Below, piece by piece: positions 23,482-30,395 of a stretch of DNA of 37,845 nt. Below the pieces are notes generated by a model that made no database searches, had not been told where the DNA came from, and saw only the letters and a program-made list of their open reading frames with translations. Origin of the DNA: VRUE01 sp035997045 (GTDB lineage: Bacteria; Actinomycetota; Thermoleophilia; Solirubrobacterales; 70-9); the NCBI GenBank assembly GCA_035997045.1, contig DASYIY010000053.1:1-37845 (forward strand). Direction: 5' to 3'. How positions within the stretch are numbered: the first letter of the stretch is position 1; each line of letters begins with the position of its first letter. The position numbers and the translations under genes are program-made.

Positions 23482-24870
23482 ATGCGTCTCACCATTTGCC
23501 GGCTTGCCCTGCTGGCCGCGGCCCTCGGCTCCCTGCTGGCGCCCTCGGCGGCGTCGGCGACGGCCAGCCCCGGCGAAATATCCACCGCCCTTGGCAAAGG
23601 GGTCGAATACCTCAAAGGCCTGCAGAAAGAAAGCGGCGAAATCTCCGGCTTCGGCGGCGATTGGGCGCTGACCTCGCTGGCGGCCGCGGGCGTCGCGGCG
23701 GCCGACGTCAACAAAGCGGGGAAAGAAGGCAAAGATGCCCGCAGCTGGTACGAAGGCCTGGTCGGCTCCCCGACCTGGCCCGGCGAAGGGGCCGTCTCGA
23801 CCGACTTCGAGCGAGCGGCACTGCTCTCCTACGCGGCCGGCATCGATCCGGCGCGGGTCTCCAAACGGCAGAACCTGATCGCCAAGGTCGCCTCCTACTA
23901 CGAACCGGCGAGCCCCGGCTACTACGGCTCGACTTTCAACGCGACCGTGTTCGGGCTGCTGGCGCTGGCCGACACGAAGACGACCGGCGGCGCCCTGCGC
24001 GTGCCGCAGGTGGTCCTCGACCAGGCCGTGAGCGCGGTGAAAGCCAACCAGCACACCGACGGCGGCTGGACCTGGGCCAAAGCCGCGGGCAGCGAAGAAG
24101 CGCTGAAAAAAGCCTCCGAACCGGACATGACCGGCGCCGCGATGGCGGCGCTCTGCACCGCCGGCGTCAAAAGCAGCGAAGAAGCGATCGTCAAAGCGAA
24201 GAACTACCTGATCTCGAAATTCGTCAAATCGACCGGTGCGTTCGAATCCGAATTCGGCGTCAACACCAGCTCCAACGCCTGGGCGGTCGACGGGCTCAAA
24301 GCCTGCGGGATCGATCCGCAAGGGACCGGCTTCGTCGGTTCCAAACCGAAAGAAAACACGCCGGTCAACTTCCTCCTCTCCCAGCAACTCGCCGGTGGCG
24401 GGTTCAGGTACCTGGCCTCCGGCAGCACCGCCGAAAGCAACTCCAGCCAGGATGCGGTGCGGGCGCTCGGCAGCGGCGGCTTCACCGCGACCCCGCCGAC
24501 GCCGGCGAGCGGGCCGCAATGGAAGGGCGTGACCGAATTCGCCACCGGCGAAGCGGAAACCACCTCGCTGGCGCTGATCGTCAACGACGGCAGCTCGCCG
24601 TTGAAGATCTGCTCGGTCAGCCTGGCGCCGAAAGCGACGACGACGACGCTGGCGACCGTGCTGAACGCCGCCGTTGCCGGCACCACCCCCGCGTCCTGTG
24701 TCAGCGGCTTTCTGCCCGCCAGCGGCGAAGGCGCGATCACCCAGGTCAACGGCTTCCCGGCCGCCCCGGCGGAACGCTGGAAGATCTCGATCGACGGCGG
24801 CGGCGGCGAAACCGCGAGGCGCAACACGACGATCCACGTCGGCGACACGATCTACCTGAAGTACGAATAG
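23482..24870 (+). CDS. Transcobalamin/intrinsic-factor-like secreted cobalamin-binding protein (predicted)
   Basis: A 462-aa exported protein. The signal peptide is about residues 1-26 (LALLAAALGSLLAPSAASA). Residues about 30-335 form helix-hairpin repeats of the alpha/alpha-barrel (prenyltransferase/squalene-cyclase-like) type, with DGGWTWAKAAGS and AGGGFRYLASGS loops. Residues about 360-462 are a DUF4430/transcobalamin-C-terminal-like beta domain (LATVLNAAV; GAITQVNGFP; ERWKISIDGG; HVGDTIYLKYE). This two-domain order is that of animal transcobalamin and intrinsic factor. Control by a cobalamin riboswitch supports B12 binding. ATG 23482 has an AGAAGGAGA ribosome binding site; the frame open from 23269 overlaps the riboswitch. 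Glu codons are almost all GAA and Lys mostly AAA, unlike neighbouring genes. B12 binding itself is inferred, not seen. Confidence 0.82.
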   Translation: MRLTICRLALLAAALGSLLAPSAASATASPGEISTALGKGVEYLKGLQKESGEISGFGGDWALTSLAAAGVAAADVNKAGKEGKDARSWYEGLVGSPTWPGEGAVSTDFERAALLSYAAGIDPARVSKRQNLIAKVASYYEPASPGYYGSTFNATVFGLLALADTKTTGGALRVPQVVLDQAVSAVKANQHTDGGWTWAKAAGSEEALKKASEPDMTGAAMAALCTAGVKSSEEAIVKAKNYLISKFVKSTGAFESEFGVNTSSNAWAVDGLKACGIDPQGTGFVGSKPKENTPVNFLLSQQLAGGGFRYLASGSTAESNSSQDAVRALGSGGFTATPPTPASGPQWKGVTEFATGEAETTSLALIVNDGSSPLKICSVSLAPKATTTTLATVLNAAVAGTTPASCVSGFLPASGEGAITQVNGFPAAPAERWKISIDGGGGETARRNTTIHVGDTIYLKYE

Positions 24871-24896
24871 GCGCCGGCGAAATCGTCGATTCCGGA

Positions 24897-24925
24897 GGCC
24901 GGTCCCGCACTGTGCGGGATCGGCC
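24897..24925 (+). terminator. Hairpin terminator after the transcobalamin-like gene
   Basis: GGCCGGTCCCGCA (24897-24909) pairs with TGCGGGATCGGCC (24913-24925), 12 of 13 pairs plus one G/T, tight loop. It separates this gene from the next riboswitch promoter. No T-tract follows. Confidence 0.6.
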
Positions 24926-24958
24926 CACCGGTCTCGGTGCGGCTCCCGTGGCGTGGAC

Positions 24959-24964
24959 TAGACT
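24959..24964 (+). promoter_or_regulatory. -10 element for riboswitch copy 3
   Basis: TAGACT lies 13 bases before the aptamer's closing stem. It indicates an independent promoter for the four-gene B12 operon. Confidence 0.5.
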
Positions 24965-24977
24965 CGCGCCCACAAGA

Positions 24978-25136
24978 GGATCGGTGGACAGGGAAGGCCG
25001 GTGAGAATCCGGCACGGACCCGCCACTGTGATCGAGCGATACGCCCCTCGCACGCCCCCGTGGCAGCCACTGGCTCAGGTCGAGCCGGGAAGGCGCGAGG
25101 CGGTAGCTCGTAAGTCAGGAGACCTCCCTCCGATCC
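24978..25136 (+). ncRNA. Cobalamin riboswitch (copy 3) upstream of the four-gene B12 operon
   Basis: Closing stem GGATCGGTGG (24978-24987) with CCTCCGATCC (25127-25136); core GCCGGTGAGAATCCGGC and CCCGCCACTGTGA; AGCCACTGGC; GCCGGGAAGGCG; B12 box AAGTCAGGAGACCT (25112-25125). The ribosome binding site GGAAAGGGG at 25158-25166 lies in the same 16-base leader block as in copy 1. Expected to repress the downstream operon when cobalamin is abundant. Confidence 0.95.
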
Positions 25137-25172
25137 GCAAACGTCGATCGCCCTCGCGGAAAGGGGCCAGAC

Positions 25173-26393
25173 ATGCGCAAGTCACTCGCGGCGTTCTCCG
25201 TCGCCACCCTTCTCTTCCTCCTCGCCGTGCCCGCTGCTCAGGCTGTGACCCAGGTCAACGTCAGGATCGAGGGCGCCAGCGAAACCATCTTCGAGGGCCC
25301 GATCTCGGTCGAAGCCCACGGGGTCAAGGCCTCCTCCGACACCAGCGAAGGGCTTCGTCGCTGCGACGGGATCAACGTCAACGACCCCGGGAACGTGACC
25401 CCGGCACCGACGCCGACCGCGGCCTCTGCGAACGCGATGGCCTCGATCGGCGAGAGCTTCGACGGCCAGTGGTACGAAGGCTACGACGACTACTTCATCA
25501 CCCGCTGGGGGCCGCAAGCGCAGGACCCGTCGGCGAGTGCCTACTGGGGCCTGCTCGTCAACGAGGTCTTCACCAACGTCGGCGGTTGCCAGTACCAGCT
25601 CGACGGCGGCGACGAAGTGCTCTGGGTCTGCGACGCCTTCAACGGCCGGCCGAGCCTGGCGCTGTTCCCCGTGGACGCGAACTACGCCTCCGGGCCGCGC
25701 CCGCTGACGGCAACCGCCGAGCTGGGCAAGCCGTTCGGGGTCGAAGTCGTCTCCTATGCCGACGATGAAGAGGCGGTGCCCTCGGCAAGCCCCTCGCGCA
25801 GCGGCTCCGCCGCCTACGCGGGTGCCGAGGTCGCTCCGGTGCTGACCGACGCCAGGGGGTTCGAGAAGGCCGACATGGCCAGTCCGCGGACAGTCACCAC
25901 GGACTCGCAGGGCCGGGCGAGCGTCGTCTTCACCGAGCCGGGTTGGCACCGGATCAAGGCGACCCGGGTGAGTGGGGGGAAAGAGACCGTGATCCGTTCC
26001 AACCGCCTCGACGTCTGTGTCAAAGCAGCTGATGGCGGCGGTTGCGGCAACGCGGCTCCCGCGGCCTCGACCCCGGCGCCGCTGCAGACCCGGGTGCGCG
26101 TCGGAGGCCCGAGGCTCAACCGCAAGGGCCTCGCCCAGGGGAAGGTCGGGGTGAGCTGGAAGGTGATCGACCCCGGCGTGGGGGTGAGGCGCTGGCGGGT
26201 CTCCTCGCAGGAGGTCGGTCGCAGGGGCGCCCGCTACGTGAGCAGGACAAGCGGCAGGCGCGGGACCTCCGCTACCGTCCACCTGCCGGGCGGCGCCGGC
26301 TACCGGCTCCGCCTGACGATCGTCGACGCGCTGGGGCGCAGCTCCGACCTGGCGCTCGGGCGGGTGACCGTCCCCCGTGCCGGGCGGGGCTAG
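25173..26393 (+). CDS. Secreted DUF4430 (transcobalamin beta-domain)-like protein
   Basis: A 406-aa exported protein with signal peptide MRKSLAAFSVATLLFLLAVP (cleavage near AQA-VTQ). Residues about 24-165 fit the DUF4430 pattern: VNVRIEGASETIFEGPISV, YWGLLVNEVFTNVGGCQYQL and DGGDEVLWVCDAF. A middle beta domain (about 165-290; DSQGRASVVFTEPGWHRIKA) and a C-terminal beta-rich domain (about 305-400) follow. No membrane anchor is seen. First gene after cobalamin riboswitch copy 3, with ribosome binding site GGAAAGGGG. It is the beta half of a transcobalamin-like binder without an alpha barrel; the next gene supplies an alpha barrel. Role in B12 binding is inferred. Confidence 0.78.
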   Translation: MRKSLAAFSVATLLFLLAVPAAQAVTQVNVRIEGASETIFEGPISVEAHGVKASSDTSEGLRRCDGINVNDPGNVTPAPTPTAASANAMASIGESFDGQWYEGYDDYFITRWGPQAQDPSASAYWGLLVNEVFTNVGGCQYQLDGGDEVLWVCDAFNGRPSLALFPVDANYASGPRPLTATAELGKPFGVEVVSYADDEEAVPSASPSRSGSAAYAGAEVAPVLTDARGFEKADMASPRTVTTDSQGRASVVFTEPGWHRIKATRVSGGKETVIRSNRLDVCVKAADGGGCGNAAPAASTPAPLQTRVRVGGPRLNRKGLAQGKVGVSWKVIDPGVGVRRWRVSSQEVGRRGARYVSRTSGRRGTSATVHLPGGAGYRLRLTIVDALGRSSDLALGRVTVPRAGRG

Positions 26394-26403
26394 CGGCCGG
26401 CCG

Positions 26404-28116
26404 GTGCGGACGGCGCTGGCGACACTGGCGCTCGCCGGCGCCCTGTCCGCGCCGGCGCTTGCCGGGACGGGCCGATCGGGGCGCCAGCCGCTGCTTGACA
26501 GCACCGTCGGTTTCCTGCAGGAAAGCCAGCGCGCGAGCGGGGGCTTCGCCGTCGTTGGACGGAAACCGAGCCAGGGCATCAGCGCCTGGGTCGCGCTCGC
26601 GCTTGCCGCCGCGAGCGTGAATCCGCGGGACCAGGCGCGTTGCGGGGTCGATGCCTACGCCTACCTCGAGGGTCACTTCCACGAAGCCCTACGCGAAGAA
26701 CTCGCCTGGCCGGAGATCGCGACGACGGCGTTCGAGCGCGAACTGCTCGTGACCGACGCCGCCGGCGCCGATCCGCACAGCTTCGCCGGCACCGACCTCG
26801 TCGCCGAAATTCTCGCCCGCCAGTTGCCGAACGGCTCCTTTCCCTATGTCCCTGGTGGGCGTGGCGAGGTCAACGACACCGTCTTCGCGATCCTCGCCCT
26901 CAGCCCGATCGCCGAGCCCACCGCCCAGGCGGCGGTCCGCGACGGAGCCGGGTGGCTGCTCACGCAGCAAAACGACGACGGCGGCTGGAGCTGGGAAGTC
27001 AAGGGCAGTCCCAGCGAAGTCGACCTGACCGGGGCGGCGATCGAGGCTCTCAGCGTCGCCGCAGAGCCAGGCGACGAGGCGACGGCGCAGGCGTTCGGGC
27101 AGGCCGAGGAAGACGCCTTCGACTACTTGCACGGGGCGCAGCGCTCCGACGGAGGCTTCGCCGAGTTCCCGCGGACGGAAGGCGAATCCAACGTCGCCTC
27201 GACCGCTTGGGCGGTGCAGGGGATCTGGTCCGCCGGCGGCAATCCCGAAACCTGGCTGACCGGCTCCGGCGAGGCGAGCGAAGAACCGCTCGACTACATG
27301 GAATCGATGCAGCAGGCGGACGGCCACATCCGCTGGCGCCAGAGCAGCGACATGAACGGCATCTGGATGACCGCCTACGTCGCCCCGGCCTTCGCCGGCC
27401 AGGCGCTGCCGATCCCGGCCGTGCCCCGCGCGGCGACGAGCGGGTCTGTTGCGACGAACGACGACGAGGCTCCGGCGAACTGTGGGGAATCGGGTCCCGG
27501 TGGGGAATCCCCCCAGCCCCCGACCAAGCCGCCGCAGCCCGGGGGCGGAGTGATCGCCGGCGGTGGCGGCGAGGGCGCGCCGCTGTTCAGCCGCCCCAAG
27601 CCACAGAGCAAGGGCAGGACGCCCGGAGGGGCGAGGCTGGTCCGCAACAAGGGCGCCCGACCGACCGATCACAGCGACGGCAACAGGCGCGGCGCCAACA
27701 CGCGGCAGCCGAGCGGCACCGAGACGGCGGAGCCGGCCGGGCACGAACCGGTTGGCTCCGAAAGCGAAACGGTGACCGCGGGCGCCAGCTCGGCGGGCTC
27801 CGGCCGGGCCTCCGGCGGCGCCGGCCGGGAATCGCCGGCGCCGGAGACTGGAACGGACGGGCCTCCCCTCCCGGGGCCGCTCGCGGCGAAAGCGGGCGGG
27901 GGAGGGGATGGCCACGAGGTCAGCGGCGTCGTGGTCGGCGGCAGCGCGGCCGCCTCTCGGCCTGGGCCACTCGCCTTCGGCGCCCCGGGCCTGCGCAGCG
28001 GCGGCACCGGGGCGGGGAATTCGCAGTGGGTCGCCGCCGGAATCGCCGCCGCCGCCCTTCTGCTCGCCCTGCTCGGCGCCCAGCTCGAGCGCCGCCGTGG
28101 GGAGGTCCTGGCGTGA
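26404..28116 (+). CDS. Membrane-anchored alpha/alpha-barrel (prenyltransferase-repeat, transcobalamin alpha-domain-like) protein
   Basis: About 570 aa. The signal peptide is MRTALATLALAGALSAPALA. Residues about 30-335 form helical repeats with the squalene-cyclase-type GGW/GGF signatures (QNDDGGWSWEVKGSPSEVDL; QRSDGGFAEFPRTEGESNVA), the fold also used by the transcobalamin alpha domain. A roughly 190-residue Pro/Gly/Arg-rich linker follows, then one C-terminal transmembrane helix (QWVAAGIAAAALLLALLGA) and an ERRR cytoplasmic tail. It is therefore an extracellular barrel on a wall-spanning stalk. GTG 26404 gives a clean signal peptide; GTG 26377, overlapping the upstream gene, is possible. Its stop overlaps the ExbB-like start (GTGA). 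Confidence 0.78.
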   Translation: MRTALATLALAGALSAPALAGTGRSGRQPLLDSTVGFLQESQRASGGFAVVGRKPSQGISAWVALALAAASVNPRDQARCGVDAYAYLEGHFHEALREELAWPEIATTAFERELLVTDAAGADPHSFAGTDLVAEILARQLPNGSFPYVPGGRGEVNDTVFAILALSPIAEPTAQAAVRDGAGWLLTQQNDDGGWSWEVKGSPSEVDLTGAAIEALSVAAEPGDEATAQAFGQAEEDAFDYLHGAQRSDGGFAEFPRTEGESNVASTAWAVQGIWSAGGNPETWLTGSGEASEEPLDYMESMQQADGHIRWRQSSDMNGIWMTAYVAPAFAGQALPIPAVPRAATSGSVATNDDEAPANCGESGPGGESPQPPTKPPQPGGGVIAGGGGEGAPLFSRPKPQSKGRTPGGARLVRNKGARPTDHSDGNRRGANTRQPSGTETAEPAGHEPVGSESETVTAGASSAGSGRASGGAGRESPAPETGTDGPPLPGPLAAKAGGGGDGHEVSGVVVGGSAAASRPGPLAFGAPGLRSGGTGAGNSQWVAAGIAAAALLLALLGAQLERRRGEVLA

Positions 28117-28712
28117 TCGCCGCGATCGACCTCGGCGACGCCCTGGCCGACATCGCCACGGCGTTGCGGGTGCCGGTCCTCCTCGCGGCGGTGCTGGTCT
28201 TGCTGCTCTGCGCGGTTGAGCTCGGCCGCTTCGGCACCGAGCTCTGGCGGCGGCGGGTGCGCGCCCGGCACGTCGACCTGGCGGAGCTGACCGGGCGCGC
28301 GATCGCCGACCCGGCGCATGCCTCCGGCTACGCCTACAGCGCGCCGGGCGCCGCCGCCGCCGAGGCCCTGGTTGCGCTCACCGTCGCGGCTCACGCACCC
28401 GACCGGGCGTCAGCCAGCGAGCGCGCCCTGGCGAGCTACGAGCTGACTGTGCAGCGGCGTCTCGACCGCACCCGGCTGCTGGTCCGCGCCGGTCCGGCGA
28501 TCGGGCTGATGGGGACGCTGATCCCGCTCGCGCCCGGGCTCGCGGCGCTGGGCGACGGTGACGTCGCCCAGCTGGCGGAAAACCTCCGCGATGCCTTCGG
28601 CGCGACCGTGGTCGGCCTCCTGGTCGGCACCGTCGCCTTCGCCCTGACCCTGACTCGCACCCGGATGTACACCGAGGACCTGGCGGCCCTGGAGCAGGCG
28701 GTCGGAACGTGA
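28113..28712 (+). CDS. MotA/TolQ/ExbB-type proton channel protein
   Basis: A 199-aa membrane protein. Three hydrophobic segments (about 20-38, 125-146, 161-181) are arranged as in ExbB/TolQ, with the conserved GPAIGLMGTLIPL motif (127-139) and AFGATVVGLLVGTVAFAL in the third. This family forms the pentameric stator that uses proton flow to drive ExbD/TolR-type partners. The GTG start overlaps the previous stop, and the GTG of the DUF2149 gene overlaps its own stop, so the three are tightly coupled. No TonB or outer-membrane receptor is seen nearby. It probably energises the B12 operon proteins. Confidence 0.88.
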   Translation: MIAAIDLGDALADIATALRVPVLLAAVLVLLLCAVELGRFGTELWRRRVRARHVDLAELTGRAIADPAHASGYAYSAPGAAAAEALVALTVAAHAPDRASASERALASYELTVQRRLDRTRLLVRAGPAIGLMGTLIPLAPGLAALGDGDVAQLAENLRDAFGATVVGLLVGTVAFALTLTRTRMYTEDLAALEQAVGT

Positions 28713-29008
28713 GCAGGATCGGCCTCGGCCGCCACGGCAAGATCGCCGAGAACGCCGGCGATCCGCTCGACGGCCTGGTCAACCTCTTCGACATCGGCAT
28801 CGTCCTCGCGGTCGCCTTCCTGATCGCGGGACTGACGCTCAGCGTCAATCCGGACAGCGGCAGGATCCGACGGCGCGGCGCCGAGCAGGCGCGCGTCCGG
28901 GTGTTGCCGAAGCCGGCCGGTAGGCGCCGCGCCCAGGGCAAGGGGAGGCCGGTCGGCACCGCCTATCGGCTCGCCGACGGCCGCCTGGTGATCGTGCCGC
29001 CGCGCTGA
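28709..29008 (+). CDS. DUF2149 protein (predicted minimal ExbD-like partner)
   Basis: A 99-aa protein with a short basic N-terminus, then DPLDGLVNLFDIGIVLAVAF and a single transmembrane helix (29-45), a basic linker, and the C-terminal DUF2149 block GTAYRLADGRLVIVPP. DUF2149 genes commonly sit with ExbB-like genes. NLFDIGIVLAVAFLIA lines up with ExbD's PLVDVMLVLLIIFMV, placing Asp28 at the position of ExbD's proton-carrying Asp. GTG 28709 overlaps the ExbB-like stop. Last gene of the B12 operon; the lipoprotein gene on the other strand ends 4 bases further on. The ExbD analogy is my inference. Confidence 0.75.
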   Translation: MSRIGLGRHGKIAENAGDPLDGLVNLFDIGIVLAVAFLIAGLTLSVNPDSGRIRRRGAEQARVRVLPKPAGRRRAQGKGRPVGTAYRLADGRLVIVPPR

Positions 29009-29012
29009 GCGC

Positions 29013-29495
29013 TCAGCCCTGGGCGTGACCCGCGTCGAAGCCTTCGCGGTAGGCGCGCAGGAAGGCTGGGGAGAGCGGCCGGTTGTCGGGGCTGTAGCGG
29101 GCGGCGGCCGAGAGGCGGCGGATCAGATCGGTGTGGATGCCGTCGGTGTTTTCGGCCGCGTGTTCGGCGGCGCCGAGCAGATAGCCGAGCTGAAGGTTGG
29201 CATTGCCGCCCGGCTCGGCACGGGCTTCGGCGTTGAGCCTGGTCGCCGCCGCGACCAGCGCGGTGCCGACGGTGGCGAGATCGCCGGCCTGCTGGTTCTC
29301 GGCCAGGCACTCGCCGATCGGTGTCTCGCCGCGCAACTTGACCGGCCTCGGGGCATCGCCCAGGGCCCTGACGTAGGCGCCCGCTCCTTCCAGGCAGGCG
29401 ACCGGCGTCGAGTCGCTCGGTTCGCCGCAACCGGCCGACGCGAGGAGGAAGAGGCCCGTGGCGAGTATTGCGATCGGTCTGCGCACCGACGCCAT
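29013..29495 (-). CDS. Putative lipoprotein, function unknown
   Basis: A 160-aa protein with a lipoprotein-type signal: basic N-terminus, ILATGLFLLASAGC, and lipidated Cys23 predicted. The mature part is mostly helical (about 50-160) with AENTDGIHTDLIRRLSAAAR and two Cys (34 and 63) that could form a disulfide. No known domain recognised. It converges on the B12 operon, ending 4 bases from the DUF2149 stop. There is no riboswitch upstream, so a B12 link is not supported. Confidence 0.65.
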   Translation of the reverse strand: MASVRRPIAILATGLFLLASAGCGEPSDSTPVACLEGAGAYVRALGDAPRPVKLRGETPIGECLAENQQAGDLATVGTALVAAATRLNAEARAEPGGNANLQLGYLLGAAEHAAENTDGIHTDLIRRLSAAARYSPDNRPLSPAFLRAYREGFDAGHAQG

Positions 29496-29528
29496 CCTAA
29501 GACCGGACCGCCAAGCTTCAGCGAGTGC

Positions 29529-29563
29529 AACGCTTTGTCCGTCTAATAGATGGACAAAGCGTT
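29529..29563. terminator. Hairpin between two minus-strand genes
   Basis: AACGCTTTGTCC (29529-29540) pairs perfectly with GGACAAAGCGTT (29552-29563), extendable by three inner pairs including one G/T. It lies just downstream of the LAS-type peptidase gene and before the lipoprotein gene, fitting a terminator of the former. Confidence 0.6.
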
Positions 29564-29576
29564 ACGCCGCACGGCG

Positions 29577-30305
29577 CTAGTCGCCGCGAGGGGAGAGGCC
29601 GCCGGAGCGGACGCTCGAGATCCCGCCCGACGGGCCCGGCGGCGGCTTCGGCGGCGACGTGGGCCGGGGCGGGCGGGGCTGGCCCGGCGTGACGCTGCCG
29701 GTCGGGAAGACTTCGACCCATTCGGCGAGTTGGAACCGCGCTGCCGGGGCGTGGTTCCAGGAGAGGTGGAGGTGGTTGCCGCAGCCGTGGCCGGCGTCGC
29801 CGTCGTAGCCGACCCAGCGGAAGGGCAGCACGGGTTTGTTCTGGACCGGCTCCGCCCAGAGGGCCAGCCGGGTAATTCCGGTCCAGGTGGCGTCGCATTT
29901 GCCACTGGTGCCATGCAACGGCACGAGGTCGACGGCGAGGCCGTTGTAGTGATCGGAGTCGCTGACGTGGCAGTTGTTGCAGCCGACGTGTTCGCCGTCG
30001 GGCAGCGGGCCGGAGTAGCCGTCGGTGACGAAGATCGAGAAGTGCTGGGCGATCCAGCGCAGGTCTCCGACGATGCGGCTGTCGACCATGTCGCCTTCTT
30101 CGTGCGGGACCGCGGCCGGGATCGGGACGATTTCGCCCGGCGTGCGGACGATGCGGGTCGATGTGGGGCCCGCGTTCGAGGAGGCCGCCGCCATCAGGCC
30201 GAGCGCGAGCACCGCGGCCAGGACGAGCAGGGCTCGACCGATCCGGCCGGGCAGGTCGTCCCTGCGGTCGTGCTTCTTTCCGCTATCCGGTGGGAAATTC
30301 GGCAT
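29577..30305 (-). CDS. Membrane-anchored LAS-superfamily (M15/D,D-peptidase-like) protein
   Basis: About 242 aa. An N-terminal hydrophobic anchor or signal (ALLVLAAVLALGLMAAASSNA) precedes a domain with the LAS metallopeptidase zinc pattern: DSDHYNGLAVDLVPLHG (His and Asp ligands) and GCGNHLHLSWNHAP (HxH). This superfamily contains VanY-type D-Ala-D-Ala carboxypeptidases and peptidoglycan hydrolases. A CNNCH motif near the first ligand may form a disulfide. The C-terminus is a Pro-rich tail. ATG 30305 is used; GTG 30326, 6 bases after a GATAAC, is an alternative start adding seven residues. Probable cell wall role. Confidence 0.72.
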   Translation of the reverse strand: MPNFPPDSGKKHDRRDDLPGRIGRALLVLAAVLALGLMAAASSNAGPTSTRIVRTPGEIVPIPAAVPHEEGDMVDSRIVGDLRWIAQHFSIFVTDGYSGPLPDGEHVGCNNCHVSDSDHYNGLAVDLVPLHGTSGKCDATWTGITRLALWAEPVQNKPVLPFRWVGYDGDAGHGCGNHLHLSWNHAPAARFQLAEWVEVFPTGSVTPGQPRPPRPTSPPKPPPGPSGGISSVRSGGLSPRGD

Positions 30306-30358
30306 CGTCTCGGTTGTGGGGGCCACGGGTGCGTTATCGGACGGCCCAGGGGGTCCAC

Positions 30359-30385
30359 TTGAGAACCGCAAGGCACCGGTAGGGT
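30359..30385 (+). promoter_or_regulatory. Promoter of the benzoylformate-decarboxylase-like operon
   Basis: TTGAGA (30359-30364) and TAGGGT (30380-30385) are separated by 15 bases. The -10 ends 10 bases before the ATG at 30396, and no ribosome binding site is visible. Confidence 0.45.
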
Positions 30386-30395
30386 TGCGGCCGGG

